Below, piece after piece: positions 28,783 to 37,981 of a DNA stretch of 64,000 bases. The notes beneath the pieces were generated by a model. The model worked only from the letters and a program-made list of their open reading frames with translations. It ran no database searches and was not told where the DNA came from. The translations under genes were made by a program, and so were the position numbers. The stretch comes from Methyloversatilis sp. XJ19-49 (GTDB lineage Bacteria; Pseudomonadota; Gammaproteobacteria; Burkholderiales; Rhodocyclaceae), in NCBI RefSeq assembly GCF_024580145.1, contig NZ_JANINI010000012.1, positions 95,139 to 159,138 of the forward strand, written 5' to 3'. Positions within the stretch are counted from its first letter, which is position 1; every line of letters begins with the position of its first letter.

Positions 28783-30767
28783 CGGCGGGGCGGGATGCGT
28801 TGGCGGCGCAGCGCGCGGGCGCAGGCCTTGAGTTCGCGGGCCGCAGCGGCGGGCGGAGCCGCGCCGTAACGGGCGTCGGCATAAAGTCTACACGCCTGGG
28901 CGAGCGTGGGTGCCAGATCGGGGCGTAGCCGGCCAACGCGTGCCGCATAGTCGAGCGGCCCTTCCCACGCCTCGCGGCCCAGGCCGGCCGGGCGCAGCGC
29001 GCGGTCGACGGCGGTCCAGGCGCGCGCAAGCGCATCGGCCGACACGCTGCGGCGCATCGCCCACATTGTCAGCGCCAGGGCAAACAGCGCGCACAGCGAC
29101 GCGAGCCATATCGTCATCAGCCGCCAGTCAGGCTGAGTCATGCCCAGCCGGCTCAGCAATTCGCGCTGCTTCTGCTGGTCGTACGACAGCACCCACTGAT
29201 TCCACGCGTTGTTGGCGGCCTCCCACTGGTGGCGCAGCGAGCGCAGCCAGCCGAGGTCGACGCGCGCAACGAAGGGCACCGGTTCTCCGGCCGGCAGGTC
29301 GGCCAGACCGCGTTCGATGCGCGACGGCAGAATGGCTGCGGTCGGATCGACGCGCCGCCAGCCTTCGCCCTCGAGCCATACCTCGGCCCACGCGTGTGCA
29401 TCGGACTGGCGCACCACGACATAGTCGTCGACCTCGTTGCGCTCGCCGCCCTGATAGCCGGTCACGACGCGTGCCGGCAGCCCGGCGGCGCGCATCAGGA
29501 ACACGAAGGCGCCGGCGTAGTGCTCGCAGAAACCGCGCCGGGTGTCGAACAGGAAGGCGTCGATGCCGTCTTCGCCCAGCAGCGGCGGCGTCAGCGTATA
29601 GACGAAGGCTTCGCGCCGGAACAGCCGCAGGCCGGCCGCCACCGTGTCGGCCGGTGAGGCGGCGCGCAGCGTCTGCGCCAGTTGCCGCGCGCGCGGATTT
29701 CCGTCGCGCGGCAACTGGCGGGCTGCGTCGAGATGACCGCTCCACTCCTCGATGCCCGGTCGCGCGCCGAGCACCGATTCGAAGCGGTCGCGCCGTCGGG
29801 TGCGCACGCCGTCGCGACCGAGCAACTGCCAGTCGTCGCTCACCCGCACGTCGGCGGGCAGGGTGGCGACGGTTTCGAGTGCGAACAGCCAGTTCCGGTT
29901 GTGCGGCTCCAGCGTGACTTCATAACCCAGCGCACGCCCGGGTACCGGATGCGGTAGGCCGTCGCCGATGCGCTGCGCGCTGCTGCCCTGCCGCCAAGTG
30001 CGGCCGTCGAAGGCACTCAGCACCGGACCGCGCCAGTACAGATCGCGTGCCGGCGGCGCATCGCCCTCGAAGCGCGCGCGAAAGGCGATGGCGCCGGACA
30101 GGCTCAGCTGCGAAATCGAGCCGGGCGCCATGGAGTCGGACAGGCCGGACGTGCCGCTCCAGGCGTCGAGCGGCAAGCCCCACAGCGGGCCCGGCACGCG
30201 CGGGAACAGAACGAACAGCACCAGCATGAAGGGCAGCGCCTGCGCCATCATCCATGCGGCGTGGCGCAGCAAGGCACGCGGCGCAGCCGGCGGGCCGGTC
30301 AGTGCGATCAGCGCCGCGGTGATGACGGTCATCGACACGCCGAGCGCAGCCGCCATGGCCGGTGTCTGCGAATACAGGAAAGCGGTCAGCAGCATGAAGT
30401 AGCCGAGCAGCACCACCGTGTGGCCGTCGCGCGTGCTGCGCAGTTCGTGCAGCTTGAGCACCAGCATCAGCGTCAGCAGTGCCACGCCGGGTTCGCGTCC
30501 GAACAGGCGGCCGAAGGTCAGCGACACGCCGGCGCAGCAGGCGACCACCACCAGCAGCTTGACCAGACCGCTGGCGCCCGGCCAGCCGAGCTTCCACTGC
30601 GCAAGGCGCCAGGTGAACAACAGGGCTGCCACCGCGATCAGCCAGCCGGGCAGGTGCGAGCCGTGCGGCACCAGTGCGCAGGCGGCGACCGCCATCAGCC
30701 AGGCGATGCGTGCCTGATCGAGTGGTTCGGCGGCCACCTTGGGCGCGGTCATGCGGCGCCACTTCAT
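28779..30767 (-). CDS. tgpA: TgpA-type membrane transglutaminase
   Basis: A 662-residue inner-membrane protein: about six hydrophobic helices at 20-200, a large periplasmic region with a transglutaminase core, and a last helix (about 560-580) before a DUF4129-like C-terminus. The catalytic triad is Cys in TRRGFCEHYAGAF, His in SDAHAWAEVWL and Asp in RRVDPTAA. In Pseudomonas aeruginosa TgpA is important for viability; its substrate is unsettled. The start at 30767 overlaps the DUF58 stop by ATGA; an alternative in-frame ATG is at 30752. The upstream extension to 30965 runs inside the DUF58 gene. Confidence 0.92.
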   Translation of the reverse strand: MKWRRMTAPKVAAEPLDQARIAWLMAVAACALVPHGSHLPGWLIAVAALLFTWRLAQWKLGWPGASGLVKLLVVVACCAGVSLTFGRLFGREPGVALLTLMLVLKLHELRSTRDGHTVVLLGYFMLLTAFLYSQTPAMAAALGVSMTVITAALIALTGPPAAPRALLRHAAWMMAQALPFMLVLFVLFPRVPGPLWGLPLDAWSGTSGLSDSMAPGSISQLSLSGAIAFRARFEGDAPPARDLYWRGPVLSAFDGRTWRQGSSAQRIGDGLPHPVPGRALGYEVTLEPHNRNWLFALETVATLPADVRVSDDWQLLGRDGVRTRRRDRFESVLGARPGIEEWSGHLDAARQLPRDGNPRARQLAQTLRAASPADTVAAGLRLFRREAFVYTLTPPLLGEDGIDAFLFDTRRGFCEHYAGAFVFLMRAAGLPARVVTGYQGGERNEVDDYVVVRQSDAHAWAEVWLEGEGWRRVDPTAAILPSRIERGLADLPAGEPVPFVARVDLGWLRSLRHQWEAANNAWNQWVLSYDQQKQRELLSRLGMTQPDWRLMTIWLASLCALFALALTMWAMRRSVSADALARAWTAVDRALRPAGLGREAWEGPLDYAARVGRLRPDLAPTLAQACRLYADARYGAAPPAAAARELKACARALRRQRIPPRR

Positions 30768-31717
30768 GTCGGCAGCCCGTGCAGTGCGAGCGCTCGCAGC
30801 GCGCGCGCGCGATGCGCCGGCCCGCTGGCCGGCGCGATGCGCGTACCCGGCAGCGCCAGACCATAGTGCAGGCCGGCGGCGTCGGCGTCGATCACCCAGC
30901 CGGTCAGTCGCGACAGTTGCTGTTCGAGCGACAGCGTGGCGGGCAGTTGCGCGAGGTCCAGCCACAGGTCACCGCCGTCGCTGCCTTCGAACTGTTTGGT
31001 CAGCAGCGGCGCATCCGGCGTGCGCGCCGAGGTTTTCCATGCCACGTGGCGCGGCGAATCGGCGGCACGGTGGTCGCGCAGGCTGGCAAATTCCTCGCTG
31101 CCGTCGCCACTCGGGCGCACACCCGCCTCACCGGCCGCCGTGGCCGGCAGCGGCGGCCGGCCGCTTTCCGGCTTCGGCAGCACCAGGCAGCGCTGGGCCG
31201 GCTTCGCGTACGACCAGGCGCGGATCAGGCCCAGCGGGTAGCGGGTATCCAGCGTGACGCGCGCCGGCGACAGCCAGCCGCGCCGTGTCGTCGGCACGTT
31301 CAGCAACACTACGCGGCTCTGCTTCGGTGCCAGATCTATCGTGACCCGATCGGCACCAGGCATGGACAGCTGCAGTGCCGGCCGTGGCCGGCTGGCATCG
31401 TTGTCCAGCCACAGCGGGAAGCCCGCGTGCTGGCCGGCGAACACCGGCTCCGGCACGGTTTCGCGCAGCTTCAGCGCATAGAGGTTGCGGAAGGCGTGCA
31501 GCAGTGCGACCTGGCCCAGGCCGGCCAGCATGAACACCAGTGCGAAGCCCAGACTGAGCGTGTAGTTGATTGCGGTCAGCAGCATGGCGAGCAGCGCGCA
31601 GCCGAAGGCCAGACCGGGTCCGGTCGGCAGCACGAAGATGCGGCGCCGGTCCAGGGTCAGCGGCAGCGCGGGCGAGCCGCCCAAGGTGGCCAGCCAGCGG
31701 CGGATCGCTTCCCGCAT
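30764..31717 (-). CDS. DUF58 family protein
   Basis: A 317-residue protein with two N-terminal transmembrane helices (about 28-75: FVLPTGPGLAFGCALLAMLL and the following LSLGFALVFMLAGLGQV) and a cytosolic or peripheral DUF58 region with SGDGSEEFASLRDHRAADSPRHVAWKTSARTP-type sequence around 205-240, the family hallmark. DUF58 proteins carry a VWA-like fold and accompany MoxR ATPases and TgpA. Overlaps its neighbours on both sides (1 base with moxR, 4 with tgpA), so translation is coupled. Function unknown; MoxR/VWA pairs usually act in complex assembly. Confidence 0.92.
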   Translation of the reverse strand: MREAIRRWLATLGGSPALPLTLDRRRIFVLPTGPGLAFGCALLAMLLTAINYTLSLGFALVFMLAGLGQVALLHAFRNLYALKLRETVPEPVFAGQHAGFPLWLDNDASRPRPALQLSMPGADRVTIDLAPKQSRVVLLNVPTTRRGWLSPARVTLDTRYPLGLIRAWSYAKPAQRCLVLPKPESGRPPLPATAAGEAGVRPSGDGSEEFASLRDHRAADSPRHVAWKTSARTPDAPLLTKQFEGSDGGDLWLDLAQLPATLSLEQQLSRLTGWVIDADAAGLHYGLALPGTRIAPASGPAHRARALRALALHGLPT

Positions 31718-32628
31718 CAGACCGGCAGCGCGACCGCCTGCAGCAGATGGCGGGCGGCATCGTCCTGACTGGGTGGCTGTTCGAGCATCGGCAGGCGATG
31801 CAGCGCGACCGCCGGCACGACCGCCTGCACGTCTTCCGGCAGCACGTGGCTGCGTCCATCGAGCAGCGCGCGCGCGCGCGCCGCGGCCAGCAGCGCCAGC
31901 CCGGCGCGCGGGCTCAGACCGAGCCGGTAGGCGCCGCCGGTGCGCGTGTAGGCGATCAGCGCCTGCACGTAATCGATCAGCGCATCGCTGACATGAATGC
32001 CCTCGGCCTGCGTACGCCAGGCGCTCAGCGTGGCCGCGTCGGCCACCGGCGCCAGATCGGCCAGCAGGCTGCGCCGGTCGCGGCCGGTCAGCAGTAAGCG
32101 TTCGGCCGCCGGGTCCGGGTAGCCCATGGTGATGCGCATCATGAAGCGGTCGAGCTGCGATTCGGGCAGCGGATAGGTGCCGATCTGGCTGGCTGGATTC
32201 TGCGTGGCGATGACGAAGAAGGGCTGCGGCAGCGGGCGCGTTTCGCCTTCGACGCTGACCTGGTGTTCTTCCATCGCCTCGAGCAGCGCGCTCTGCGTGC
32301 GCGGTGTGGCGCGATTCACCTCGTCGGCGAGCAGCACCTGGGTGAAGACCGGGCCGGGGTGGAAGCGGAAGGCGCCGGTTTCGCGTTCGAACACCGACAC
32401 GCCGAGAATGTCTGCCGGCAGCAGGTCGCTGGTGAATTGCACGCGGCGGAAATCCAGCCCGAGCAGGCGCGCCATCACGTGGGCGAGTGTGGTCTTGCCG
32501 GTGCCGGGTACATCCTCGATCAGCAGGTGACCGCCGGCGATCAGGCAGGTCAGTGCCAGTTCGAGCCGGCTGCGCTTGCCGAGAATGAGGGTGGACGCGG
32601 CATCGACGACGGCTCTGGGATCGGACAT
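31717..32628 (-). CDS. MoxR-family AAA+ ATPase
   Basis: A 303-residue AAA+ chaperone-like ATPase with Walker A EDVPGTGKTTLAHVMA (about 38-53), Walker B VLLADEVNRATPRTQSALLE, sensor-1 FFVIATQNPASQIG and the lid domain (about 200-303). First gene of the moxR-DUF58-tgpA-mltB operon. The start at 32628 (MSDPRAVVDAAS) matches the family; an in-frame extension to 33309 would cross the divergent promoter region and the next gene. MoxR proteins are thought to help cofactor or complex maturation with a VWA partner, here DUF58. Confidence 0.93.
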   Translation of the reverse strand: MSDPRAVVDAASTLILGKRSRLELALTCLIAGGHLLIEDVPGTGKTTLAHVMARLLGLDFRRVQFTSDLLPADILGVSVFERETGAFRFHPGPVFTQVLLADEVNRATPRTQSALLEAMEEHQVSVEGETRPLPQPFFVIATQNPASQIGTYPLPESQLDRFMMRITMGYPDPAAERLLLTGRDRRSLLADLAPVADAATLSAWRTQAEGIHVSDALIDYVQALIAYTRTGGAYRLGLSPRAGLALLAAARARALLDGRSHVLPEDVQAVVPAVALHRLPMLEQPPSQDDAARHLLQAVALPV

Positions 32629-32665
32629 GGCTTGAGGTGGGTTAAGGTGTGGCGGGATAATGCAG

Positions 32666-32730
32666 TTCAATATTGAATTCACGCGGTGTGACACAGCACG
32701 CAGAGGCACGGTTGCATTGCACGCTGCAAT
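32666..32730. promoter_or_regulatory. Two dyads in the moxR / deacetylase divergent region
   Basis: A perfect 12-base palindrome TTCAATATTGAA (32666-32677) and a dyad ATTGCA-CGC-TGCAAT (32716-32730) lie in the 117-base gap between the divergent starts. Either could be an operator. The second resembles the GTTGCA-C-TGCAAC dyad before the phasin gene, with a different spacer. Confidence 0.3.
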
Positions 32731-32745
32731 AATGGAGGAGGCGCG

Positions 32746-33672
32746 GTGACCACCGCATACATTACACACCCCGAGTGCGCGCTGCATGACATGGGCTCGC
32801 ACCATCCCGAATGCCCGGACCGGCTGTGCGCGATACAGGACCGCCTGATCGCCAGCGGCCTCGACATCTGCCTGGCTCACCACGACGCGCCGCTGGCCGG
32901 CGTTGAAGCGCTCGAACGGGCGCATTCGGCGGCGCATGTGCGACAGGTGTTCGATCAGGCACCGAACAGCGGCATCGTGCATCTCGATCCGGACACCGCC
33001 ATGTGCCCCGGTACGCTGCGTGCCGCGCTGCGTGCCGCCGGCGCCGGCATCCATGCGACCGATCTGGTGCTGTCCGGGCAGGCCAGCAACGCCTTCTGCG
33101 CCGTACGCCCGCCCGGTCACCATGCCGAATTCGGGCGCGCGATGGGCTTCTGCTTCTTCAACAACATCGCTGTCGCCGCCCGCCATGCGCTTGAAGTGCA
33201 CGGGCTCGAGCGGGTCGCCATCATCGACTTCGACGTGCATCACGGCAACGGCACCGAAAACATCGTGGCCGGCGACGAGCGCATGCTGATGGTGAGCATC
33301 TTCCAGCACCCGTTCTACCCCTATTCAGGAGACAAACCCCTCGCCGGCAATCTGTGCAATGTGCCGCTGCCCGCCGGCACCCGGGGCGAGGGCTTCCGCG
33401 AGGCGGTCAATACGCGCTGGCTGCCGCGCCTGCAGGAATTCGCACCGCAGATGCTGTTCATTTCGGCCGGCTTCGATGCGCACTACGAGGACGACATGGC
33501 CTCGCTCGGCCTGGTCGAGGCGGACTACGCGTGGGTGACCACGCAACTGCTGAAGTTCGCGCAGGCGCATTGCCAGGGCCGCATCGTGTCGATGCTCGAG
33601 GGCGGCTATGCGCTGTCAGCACTCGGTCGCAGCGTGACGGAGCATGTGAGGGCGCTGGCGGAACTCGGATGA
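32746..33672 (+). CDS. Histone-deacetylase/acetylpolyamine-amidohydrolase family protein
   Basis: A zinc-dependent deacetylase of 308 residues. The active-site elements are visible: RPPGHHAEFGRAMGFCFFNN with the tandem histidines, DFDVHHGNGTEN with two zinc ligands, SAGFDAHYEDD with the third, and the closing LEGGYAL. Bacterial members remove acetyl groups from polyamines or other small amines, or from acetyl-lysine; the substrate is not predictable here. The GTG start at 32746 is chosen because GGAGGAGG precedes it. Single gene, divergent from moxR. Confidence 0.9.
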   Translation: MTTAYITHPECALHDMGSHHPECPDRLCAIQDRLIASGLDICLAHHDAPLAGVEALERAHSAAHVRQVFDQAPNSGIVHLDPDTAMCPGTLRAALRAAGAGIHATDLVLSGQASNAFCAVRPPGHHAEFGRAMGFCFFNNIAVAARHALEVHGLERVAIIDFDVHHGNGTENIVAGDERMLMVSIFQHPFYPYSGDKPLAGNLCNVPLPAGTRGEGFREAVNTRWLPRLQEFAPQMLFISAGFDAHYEDDMASLGLVEADYAWVTTQLLKFAQAHCQGRIVSMLEGGYALSALGRSVTEHVRALAELG

Positions 33673-33675
33673 ACC

Positions 33676-33740
33676 CAGATTCAAGATGCAAGATGAAAGT
33701 CGCGCCGTCCTTGCATCTTGGATCTTGAAACTTGAATCTG
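33676..33740. repeat. AT-rich interleaved inverted repeat after the deacetylase gene
   Basis: Outer arms CAGATTCAAG and CTTGAATCTG enclose inner arms CAAGATGCAAG and CTTGCATCTTG, giving a long imperfect hairpin. The right arm contains an extra TTGGATCTTGAAA segment. It follows the deacetylase stop by three bases and could stop transcription, though a T-run is lacking. Confidence 0.7.
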
Positions 33741-33769
33741 CTTTGTTACAGACTGACGCACCGTGCGTG

Positions 33770-33798
33770 TTGGGCTTGCCGGCGGCCTCCGGTAGAAT
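33770..33798 (+). promoter_or_regulatory. Promoter of dapA-bamC
   Basis: TTGGGC (33770-33775), 17-base spacer, TAGAAT (33793-33798), with the dapA ATG 30 bases downstream. Confidence 0.55.
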
Positions 33799-33828
33799 GC
33801 CGCGTTTCCTGCTGAAGCTGCTTCACTC

Positions 33829-34707
33829 ATGATTACCGGATCGCTCGTCGCCATCGTCACGCCCATGCTTGAAGATGGCAGCCTGGACTACCCGCGGTTG
33901 CGCGGCCTGATCGATTTCCATATTGCAGAAGGCACCGACGGCATCGTGATCGTCGGCACCAGTGGCGAATCGCCGACGGTGGATGTCGACGAACACTGCG
34001 AACTGATCCGTGTCACGGTCGAACAGGCTGCCGGCCGCATTCCGGTGATCGCCGGTACCGGTGCCAATTCGACCGCAGAGGCGATCGAATTGGCGCAGCG
34101 CGCGAAGGCCGTGGGCGTGGATGCCTGCCTGACCGTCGTGCCCTACTACAACAAGCCGACGCAGGAAGGCTTGTACCGCCACTTCCGCGCCCAGGCCGAA
34201 GCGGTCGACGTGCCGTTCATCCTGTACAACGTGCCCGGTCGCACCGTGGCCGATCTGACGAACGACACCACGCTGCGACTGGCCGAAATCCCGAACATCG
34301 TCGGCATCAAGGACGCGACCGGCAACCTCGATCGCGGGGTCGAACTGATCAACCGCGCGCCGAAGGGCTTTGCGCTGTACAGCGGCGACGATGCCTCGAC
34401 CTGCGCCTTCATCCTGATGGGCGGTCACGGCTGCATTTCGGTCACCGCCAACGTGGCGCCGCGCCTGATGCACGAAATGAACGCTGCAGCCCTGGCGGCT
34501 GACGCCGTCAATGCGCGCGCACTCAACGCGAAGCTCACCGGTCTGCATCGCCAGCTGTTCTGCGAAGCCAACCCGATCCCGGTGAAGTGGGCCGTCCATC
34601 AATTGGGTCTGATCGGCCCGTCGCTTCGCCTGCCGTTGACCGAACTGGCACCGCAATTCCACCAGCAGGTTCGCGCCGCGATGCAGCAGGCCGGCGTGCT
34701 GAACTGA
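33829..34707 (+). CDS. dapA: 4-Hydroxy-tetrahydrodipicolinate synthase
   Basis: Condenses pyruvate with aspartate semialdehyde, the first committed step of lysine and diaminopimelate synthesis. The 292-residue TIM barrel has the Schiff-base lysine at 161 (VGIKDATGN), the tyrosine of LYNVPGRT (132-139) and the threonine pair site [10 protein letters not shown] (41-50). It is followed 10 bases later by bamC, the same gene order as in E. coli. Confidence 0.97.
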   Translation: MITGSLVAIVTPMLEDGSLDYPRLRGLIDFHIAEGTDGIVIVGTSGESPTVDVDEHCELIRVTVEQAAGRIPVIAGTGANSTAEAIELAQRAKAVGVDACLTVVPYYNKPTQEGLYRHFRAQAEAVDVPFILYNVPGRTVADLTNDTTLRLAEIPNIVGIKDATGNLDRGVELINRAPKGFALYSGDDASTCAFILMGGHGCISVTANVAPRLMHEMNAAALAADAVNARALNAKLTGLHRQLFCEANPIPVKWAVHQLGLIGPSLRLPLTELAPQFHQQVRAAMQQAGVLN

Positions 34708-34717
34708 GGCTTTACCG

Positions 34718-35890
34718 ATGATTCCCATGAAGTCCGGTGCATTGCGCACCCTGCTGGTCCTCGTGCTGGCCGCGTTCGCGGCTTCCTGCTCGATGATCAG
34801 CGAATACACCGAATCGACCAAGGTCGATTACAAGGCGGCTGCCAAGAAGCGCGGCCCACGTCTTGACCTGCCGCCCGACCTCACACTGCCGGCTTCCAGT
34901 GACCGATACGCCGTGCCCGATTCGGCGGGCCGCGATGTGGCCACACTGTCTGCCTACAACGCAGATCGTGCCGGGCCGGCGGCGCAGGCGCAGCAGCAGG
35001 GCGGTGCCGTGCTTCCGCAGGTCGACAAGATGCGCATCGAACGCTCGGGCAATCAGCGCTGGCTGGTCGTCGCAGGAAGCCCTGAACAGATGTGGCCGCA
35101 GGTGAAGGAGTTCTGGCAGGAAACCGGTTTCCTGATCGACATCGAACAGCCCGAAGCGGGCGTCATGGAAACTGACTGGAACGAGAACCGCGCCAAGCTT
35201 CCGAACGACATCATCCGCAACACCATCGGCAAGGTGTTCGACAACCTCTATTCGACGCCGGAACGCGACAAGTACCGCACCCGTCTCGAACCCGGCGCCG
35301 AGCCGGGCACCACCGAAATCTATGTCAGCCATCGCGGCGTGATGGAGGTGTACATCAACGAGCGCGGCGACAGCACAGTGTGGCAACCGCGTCCGGCCGA
35401 CCCCGAACTGGAAGCCGAAATGCTGCGCCGGCTGATGGTGCGTCTGGGCGCCGACACGGAGCGGGCCAAGACGCTGGTCGCGGCCCCGCCGGTGGCCGAG
35501 CGCGCGCAGCTGGTGACGGCGGACAAGGGCGGCACGCTGCAGATCTACGAAGGTTTCGACCGCGCCTGGCGCCGGGTCGGCCTCGCACTCGATCGTGTCG
35601 GCTTCACCGTCGAGGACCGCGACCGTTCGCAAGGCGTGTATTTCGTGCGCTACGTCGATCCGGAAGTCGATGCCACGGCCGGCGAGAAGAAGGGGGGCGT
35701 GCTGTCCAAGCTGCTGTTCTTCATGCCGGACGACAAGCCGGATCCGAAAGCCGGCCAGAACCAGTACCGCATCCACATCAAGGGTGAAGGCAAGCAGAGC
35801 AACGTCCAGGTGCTGACTCCGGAAGGCGGCGTGGACGACAGCAAGACTGCCAAGCGCATCCTGTCGCTGCTGCACGAACAGCTCAAGTAG
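34718..35890 (+). CDS. bamC: Outer-membrane assembly lipoprotein BamC
   Basis: Lipoprotein of the BAM complex, which inserts beta-barrel proteins into the outer membrane. The 390-residue protein has a lipoprotein signal ending AAFAASC (lipid cysteine 24), the unstructured BamC N-tail with YKAAAKKRGPRLDLPPDLT, which binds BamD, and two helix-grip domains (about 105-225 and 260-390). Either ATG (34718 or the fourth codon, 34727) may start it. Translated with dapA. Longer than the E. coli protein (344 residues), mainly from a basic/acidic insert near 330-350. Confidence 0.92.
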   Translation: MIPMKSGALRTLLVLVLAAFAASCSMISEYTESTKVDYKAAAKKRGPRLDLPPDLTLPASSDRYAVPDSAGRDVATLSAYNADRAGPAAQAQQQGGAVLPQVDKMRIERSGNQRWLVVAGSPEQMWPQVKEFWQETGFLIDIEQPEAGVMETDWNENRAKLPNDIIRNTIGKVFDNLYSTPERDKYRTRLEPGAEPGTTEIYVSHRGVMEVYINERGDSTVWQPRPADPELEAEMLRRLMVRLGADTERAKTLVAAPPVAERAQLVTADKGGTLQIYEGFDRAWRRVGLALDRVGFTVEDRDRSQGVYFVRYVDPEVDATAGEKKGGVLSKLLFFMPDDKPDPKAGQNQYRIHIKGEGKQSNVQVLTPEGGVDDSKTAKRILSLLHEQLK

Positions 35891-35955
35891 GCGACGGTCC
35901 CGGAGGGTCCGCCCGTGCAGGAGCGTCGACGGTTCTGTGGAAGCGTCGACCGTTC

Positions 35956-36074
35956 TGTGGGAGCGGCGGCCTCGCCGCGATCGGCGCGTTGATCAACGAT
36001 CATCGCGGCATCAATCGCGGCGAGGCCGCCGCTCCCACAAGGCCGCCGCTCCCACAAGGCCGCCGCTCCCACAA
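35956..36074. repeat. REP-like palindrome with 17-bp tandem tail (site C)
   Basis: Arms 35956-35981 and 36014-36039 are perfect 26-base reverse complements around a 32-base spacer. The right end GGCCGCCGCTCCCACAA (17 bases) is present three times in tandem (36024-36074). Two degenerate left ends (ctgtggaagcgtcgac-type) precede it from 35925. It fills the gap between the convergent bamC and cobA genes and may serve as their shared hairpin. Confidence 0.93.
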
Positions 36075-36088
36075 GGTCGCCCTCGGGT

Positions 36089-36895
36089 TCAGCCGGCCAT
36101 CTGCGTGCTTGCATGCGGCAGATCAAGCTGCGAAGAGGCACCAGCCAGTCTGACCACCTCGCCGATCACTACGATGGCGGGACTGCCGAGACCGGCGGCC
36201 GAAACCTCCCTCGCCAGTGTCGCGACGGATGCCAGCACGCTGCGCTGATCGCCGCGGGTACCGTTCTGGATGGCGCAGGCGGGCGTGCCGGTCGGCAGAC
36301 CGCCATCGATCAGCGCTCGTGTGATGCTGTCCAGCGTGCGCATGCCCATGTAGATGACCAGCGTGGTGCCGCAGCGCGCCAGCGCCGCCCAGTCCGGTTC
36401 GCGTCCGGGCTGGCCGTCGGCGCGCGCATGGCCGGTCACGAAGGTGACGCCGCAGGCGAGGTCGCGATGCGTGACCGGTACACCGAGTGAAGCGGGTACC
36501 GCGATGCCGGATGACAGGCCGCTGACCACTTCGCAGGCGATGCCGGCGCGTTCCATGGCCTGTTTCTCCTCGCCGCCGCGGCCGAACACGAAGGGGTCGC
36601 CACCCTTGACCCGGCCGACCGTCAGGCCGGCGCGCGCGCAGCGTCGCATCAAACGCTCGATGAAAGCCTGGGGCGTGCTGCGACAGCCACCGCGCTTGCC
36701 GACGCGCACGATCCGCACGTCGGGCTGCGCATGTGATAGCACTGCCGGATCGACCAGGTCATCGACCAGCAGCACGTCGCACATGCCGAGCACGCGCACG
36801 GCCTTCAGCGTAAGCAATTCCGGATCGCCCGGTCCTGCGCCGATCAGATAGACCTTGCCGGTCGTACGCGGGAAAGGATCAGGGTGTGGGGTCAT
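36089..36895 (-). CDS. cobA: Uroporphyrinogen-III C-methyltransferase
   Basis: SAM-dependent enzyme that methylates uroporphyrinogen III to precorrin-2, the branch to sirohaem and cobalamin. The 268-residue protein carries VYLIGAGPGDPELLTLKA, DDLVDPAVL, VGRVKGGDPFVFGRGGEE and the IYMGM segment, complete for the family. No CysG-type N-terminal oxidase/chelatase domain is fused. It stands alone here, divergent from the tetR gene. Confidence 0.95.
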   Translation of the reverse strand: MTPHPDPFPRTTGKVYLIGAGPGDPELLTLKAVRVLGMCDVLLVDDLVDPAVLSHAQPDVRIVRVGKRGGCRSTPQAFIERLMRRCARAGLTVGRVKGGDPFVFGRGGEEKQAMERAGIACEVVSGLSSGIAVPASLGVPVTHRDLACGVTFVTGHARADGQPGREPDWAALARCGTTLVIYMGMRTLDSITRALIDGGLPTGTPACAIQNGTRGDQRSVLASVATLAREVSAAGLGSPAIVVIGEVVRLAGASSQLDLPHASTQMAG

Positions 36896-37041
36896 GGCTC
36901 AACCTAAGCAAACGCGGGGCCATGTCCGTCCGGGCAGATGCTGCCGCGCGCAGCGTGCACGCCGTCGCGTGCAGGGCTGGCGGATGCACCGTCGCTGTGC
37001 GTGCAGTGCTACATTCCGGGGCGGAAAAATGAGGCGCACGC

Positions 37042-37719
37042 ATGCAATCCGACGACGAGATCGAGAAGGATGGACGACCTGCAGGCCGACCGCGCGGAGA
37101 CGCGAAGGAACGGATTTTCGAAGCGGCGGAGAAGCTGTTCACCGAGCAGGGCTATGCCGCGACGTCCATGCGCATGATTGCGCATGCCGCCAGCGTGCCG
37201 CTGGCTTCCATCAATTATCATTTCAACTCCAAGCGCGACCTGATGGAAGCCATCTATCGGCGCGTGCTGGGTGCCGACGGCCGACGATCGGACTATCTCG
37301 ACAAGCTGGAGCGCGAAGCGGGCGGCACGCCGCTGACCGTGCTGCAGATCGTGCAGACCTTCATCGAATCCATCCTGCGCCTGTCACGCAAGGACACGGT
37401 GTCGGGCGCCGTCTTCAAGCAACTCATCGGCCGTGCCTATTTCGAGCCCGGTGATGACTGCATTCCGGCCGAGTACGTGCAGATCATGGACCGCTATCGC
37501 GTTGCGCTGCAGCGCGCGCTGCCCGATCTACCGGAAGACGAAGTGGTCAGGCGCATGTACTTCTTCGTCGGCATCGTGGCCTACGTGATGGCCGGCCGCG
37601 ACGTGATGCAACTGCTGGGTCACTGCGCGCCCGCCACCCCGCAAGACCCCGAATCACTGCTGCGCTCGCTGCTGCCCTTCATCGTGGGCGGCATGCAGGC
37701 ACCTGCACCGGCGGCCTGA
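37042..37719 (+). CDS. TetR/AcrR family transcriptional regulator
   Basis: A 225-residue repressor: helix-turn-helix domain at about 20-68 (KERIFEAAEKLFTEQGYAAT, then MRMIAHAASVPLASINYHFNSK) and a ligand-binding C-terminal domain typical of multidrug-efflux regulators. It is encoded 370 bases upstream of, and on the same strand as, the acrAB-oprM-type operon, whose promoter overlaps an AcrR-like operator; it is therefore the probable local repressor. The gap 37720-37955 between it and the operator holds no gene that I can support. Confidence 0.9.
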   Translation: MQSDDEIEKDGRPAGRPRGDAKERIFEAAEKLFTEQGYAATSMRMIAHAASVPLASINYHFNSKRDLMEAIYRRVLGADGRRSDYLDKLEREAGGTPLTVLQIVQTFIESILRLSRKDTVSGAVFKQLIGRAYFEPGDDCIPAEYVQIMDRYRVALQRALPDLPEDEVVRRMYFFVGIVAYVMAGRDVMQLLGHCAPATPQDPESLLRSLLPFIVGGMQAPAPAA

Positions 37720-37981
37720 TTCCAGCGAATCAGGAACGGACAAGCAGGTTGCAACCTCGCGCTGGCCAATGAGTACGGGGCGGCTCGCCCGTCGGCCGCC
37801 GGACCTGCACGGGTTCGACGTCCAGCCGTCCGCCTGGGCCGCTGTGCGTCCTGTCGCCCGTTACTCGCGCGTCAGCGCATTGGCAACCTGCCCCTCTGTG
37901 ACCGGGGCAGGGCATCCCCCTGTCTGATCGAGAATGGCTCGTCCGTCGTGCCCTGAATGAAAATTTTTTTCATTCATGAAT

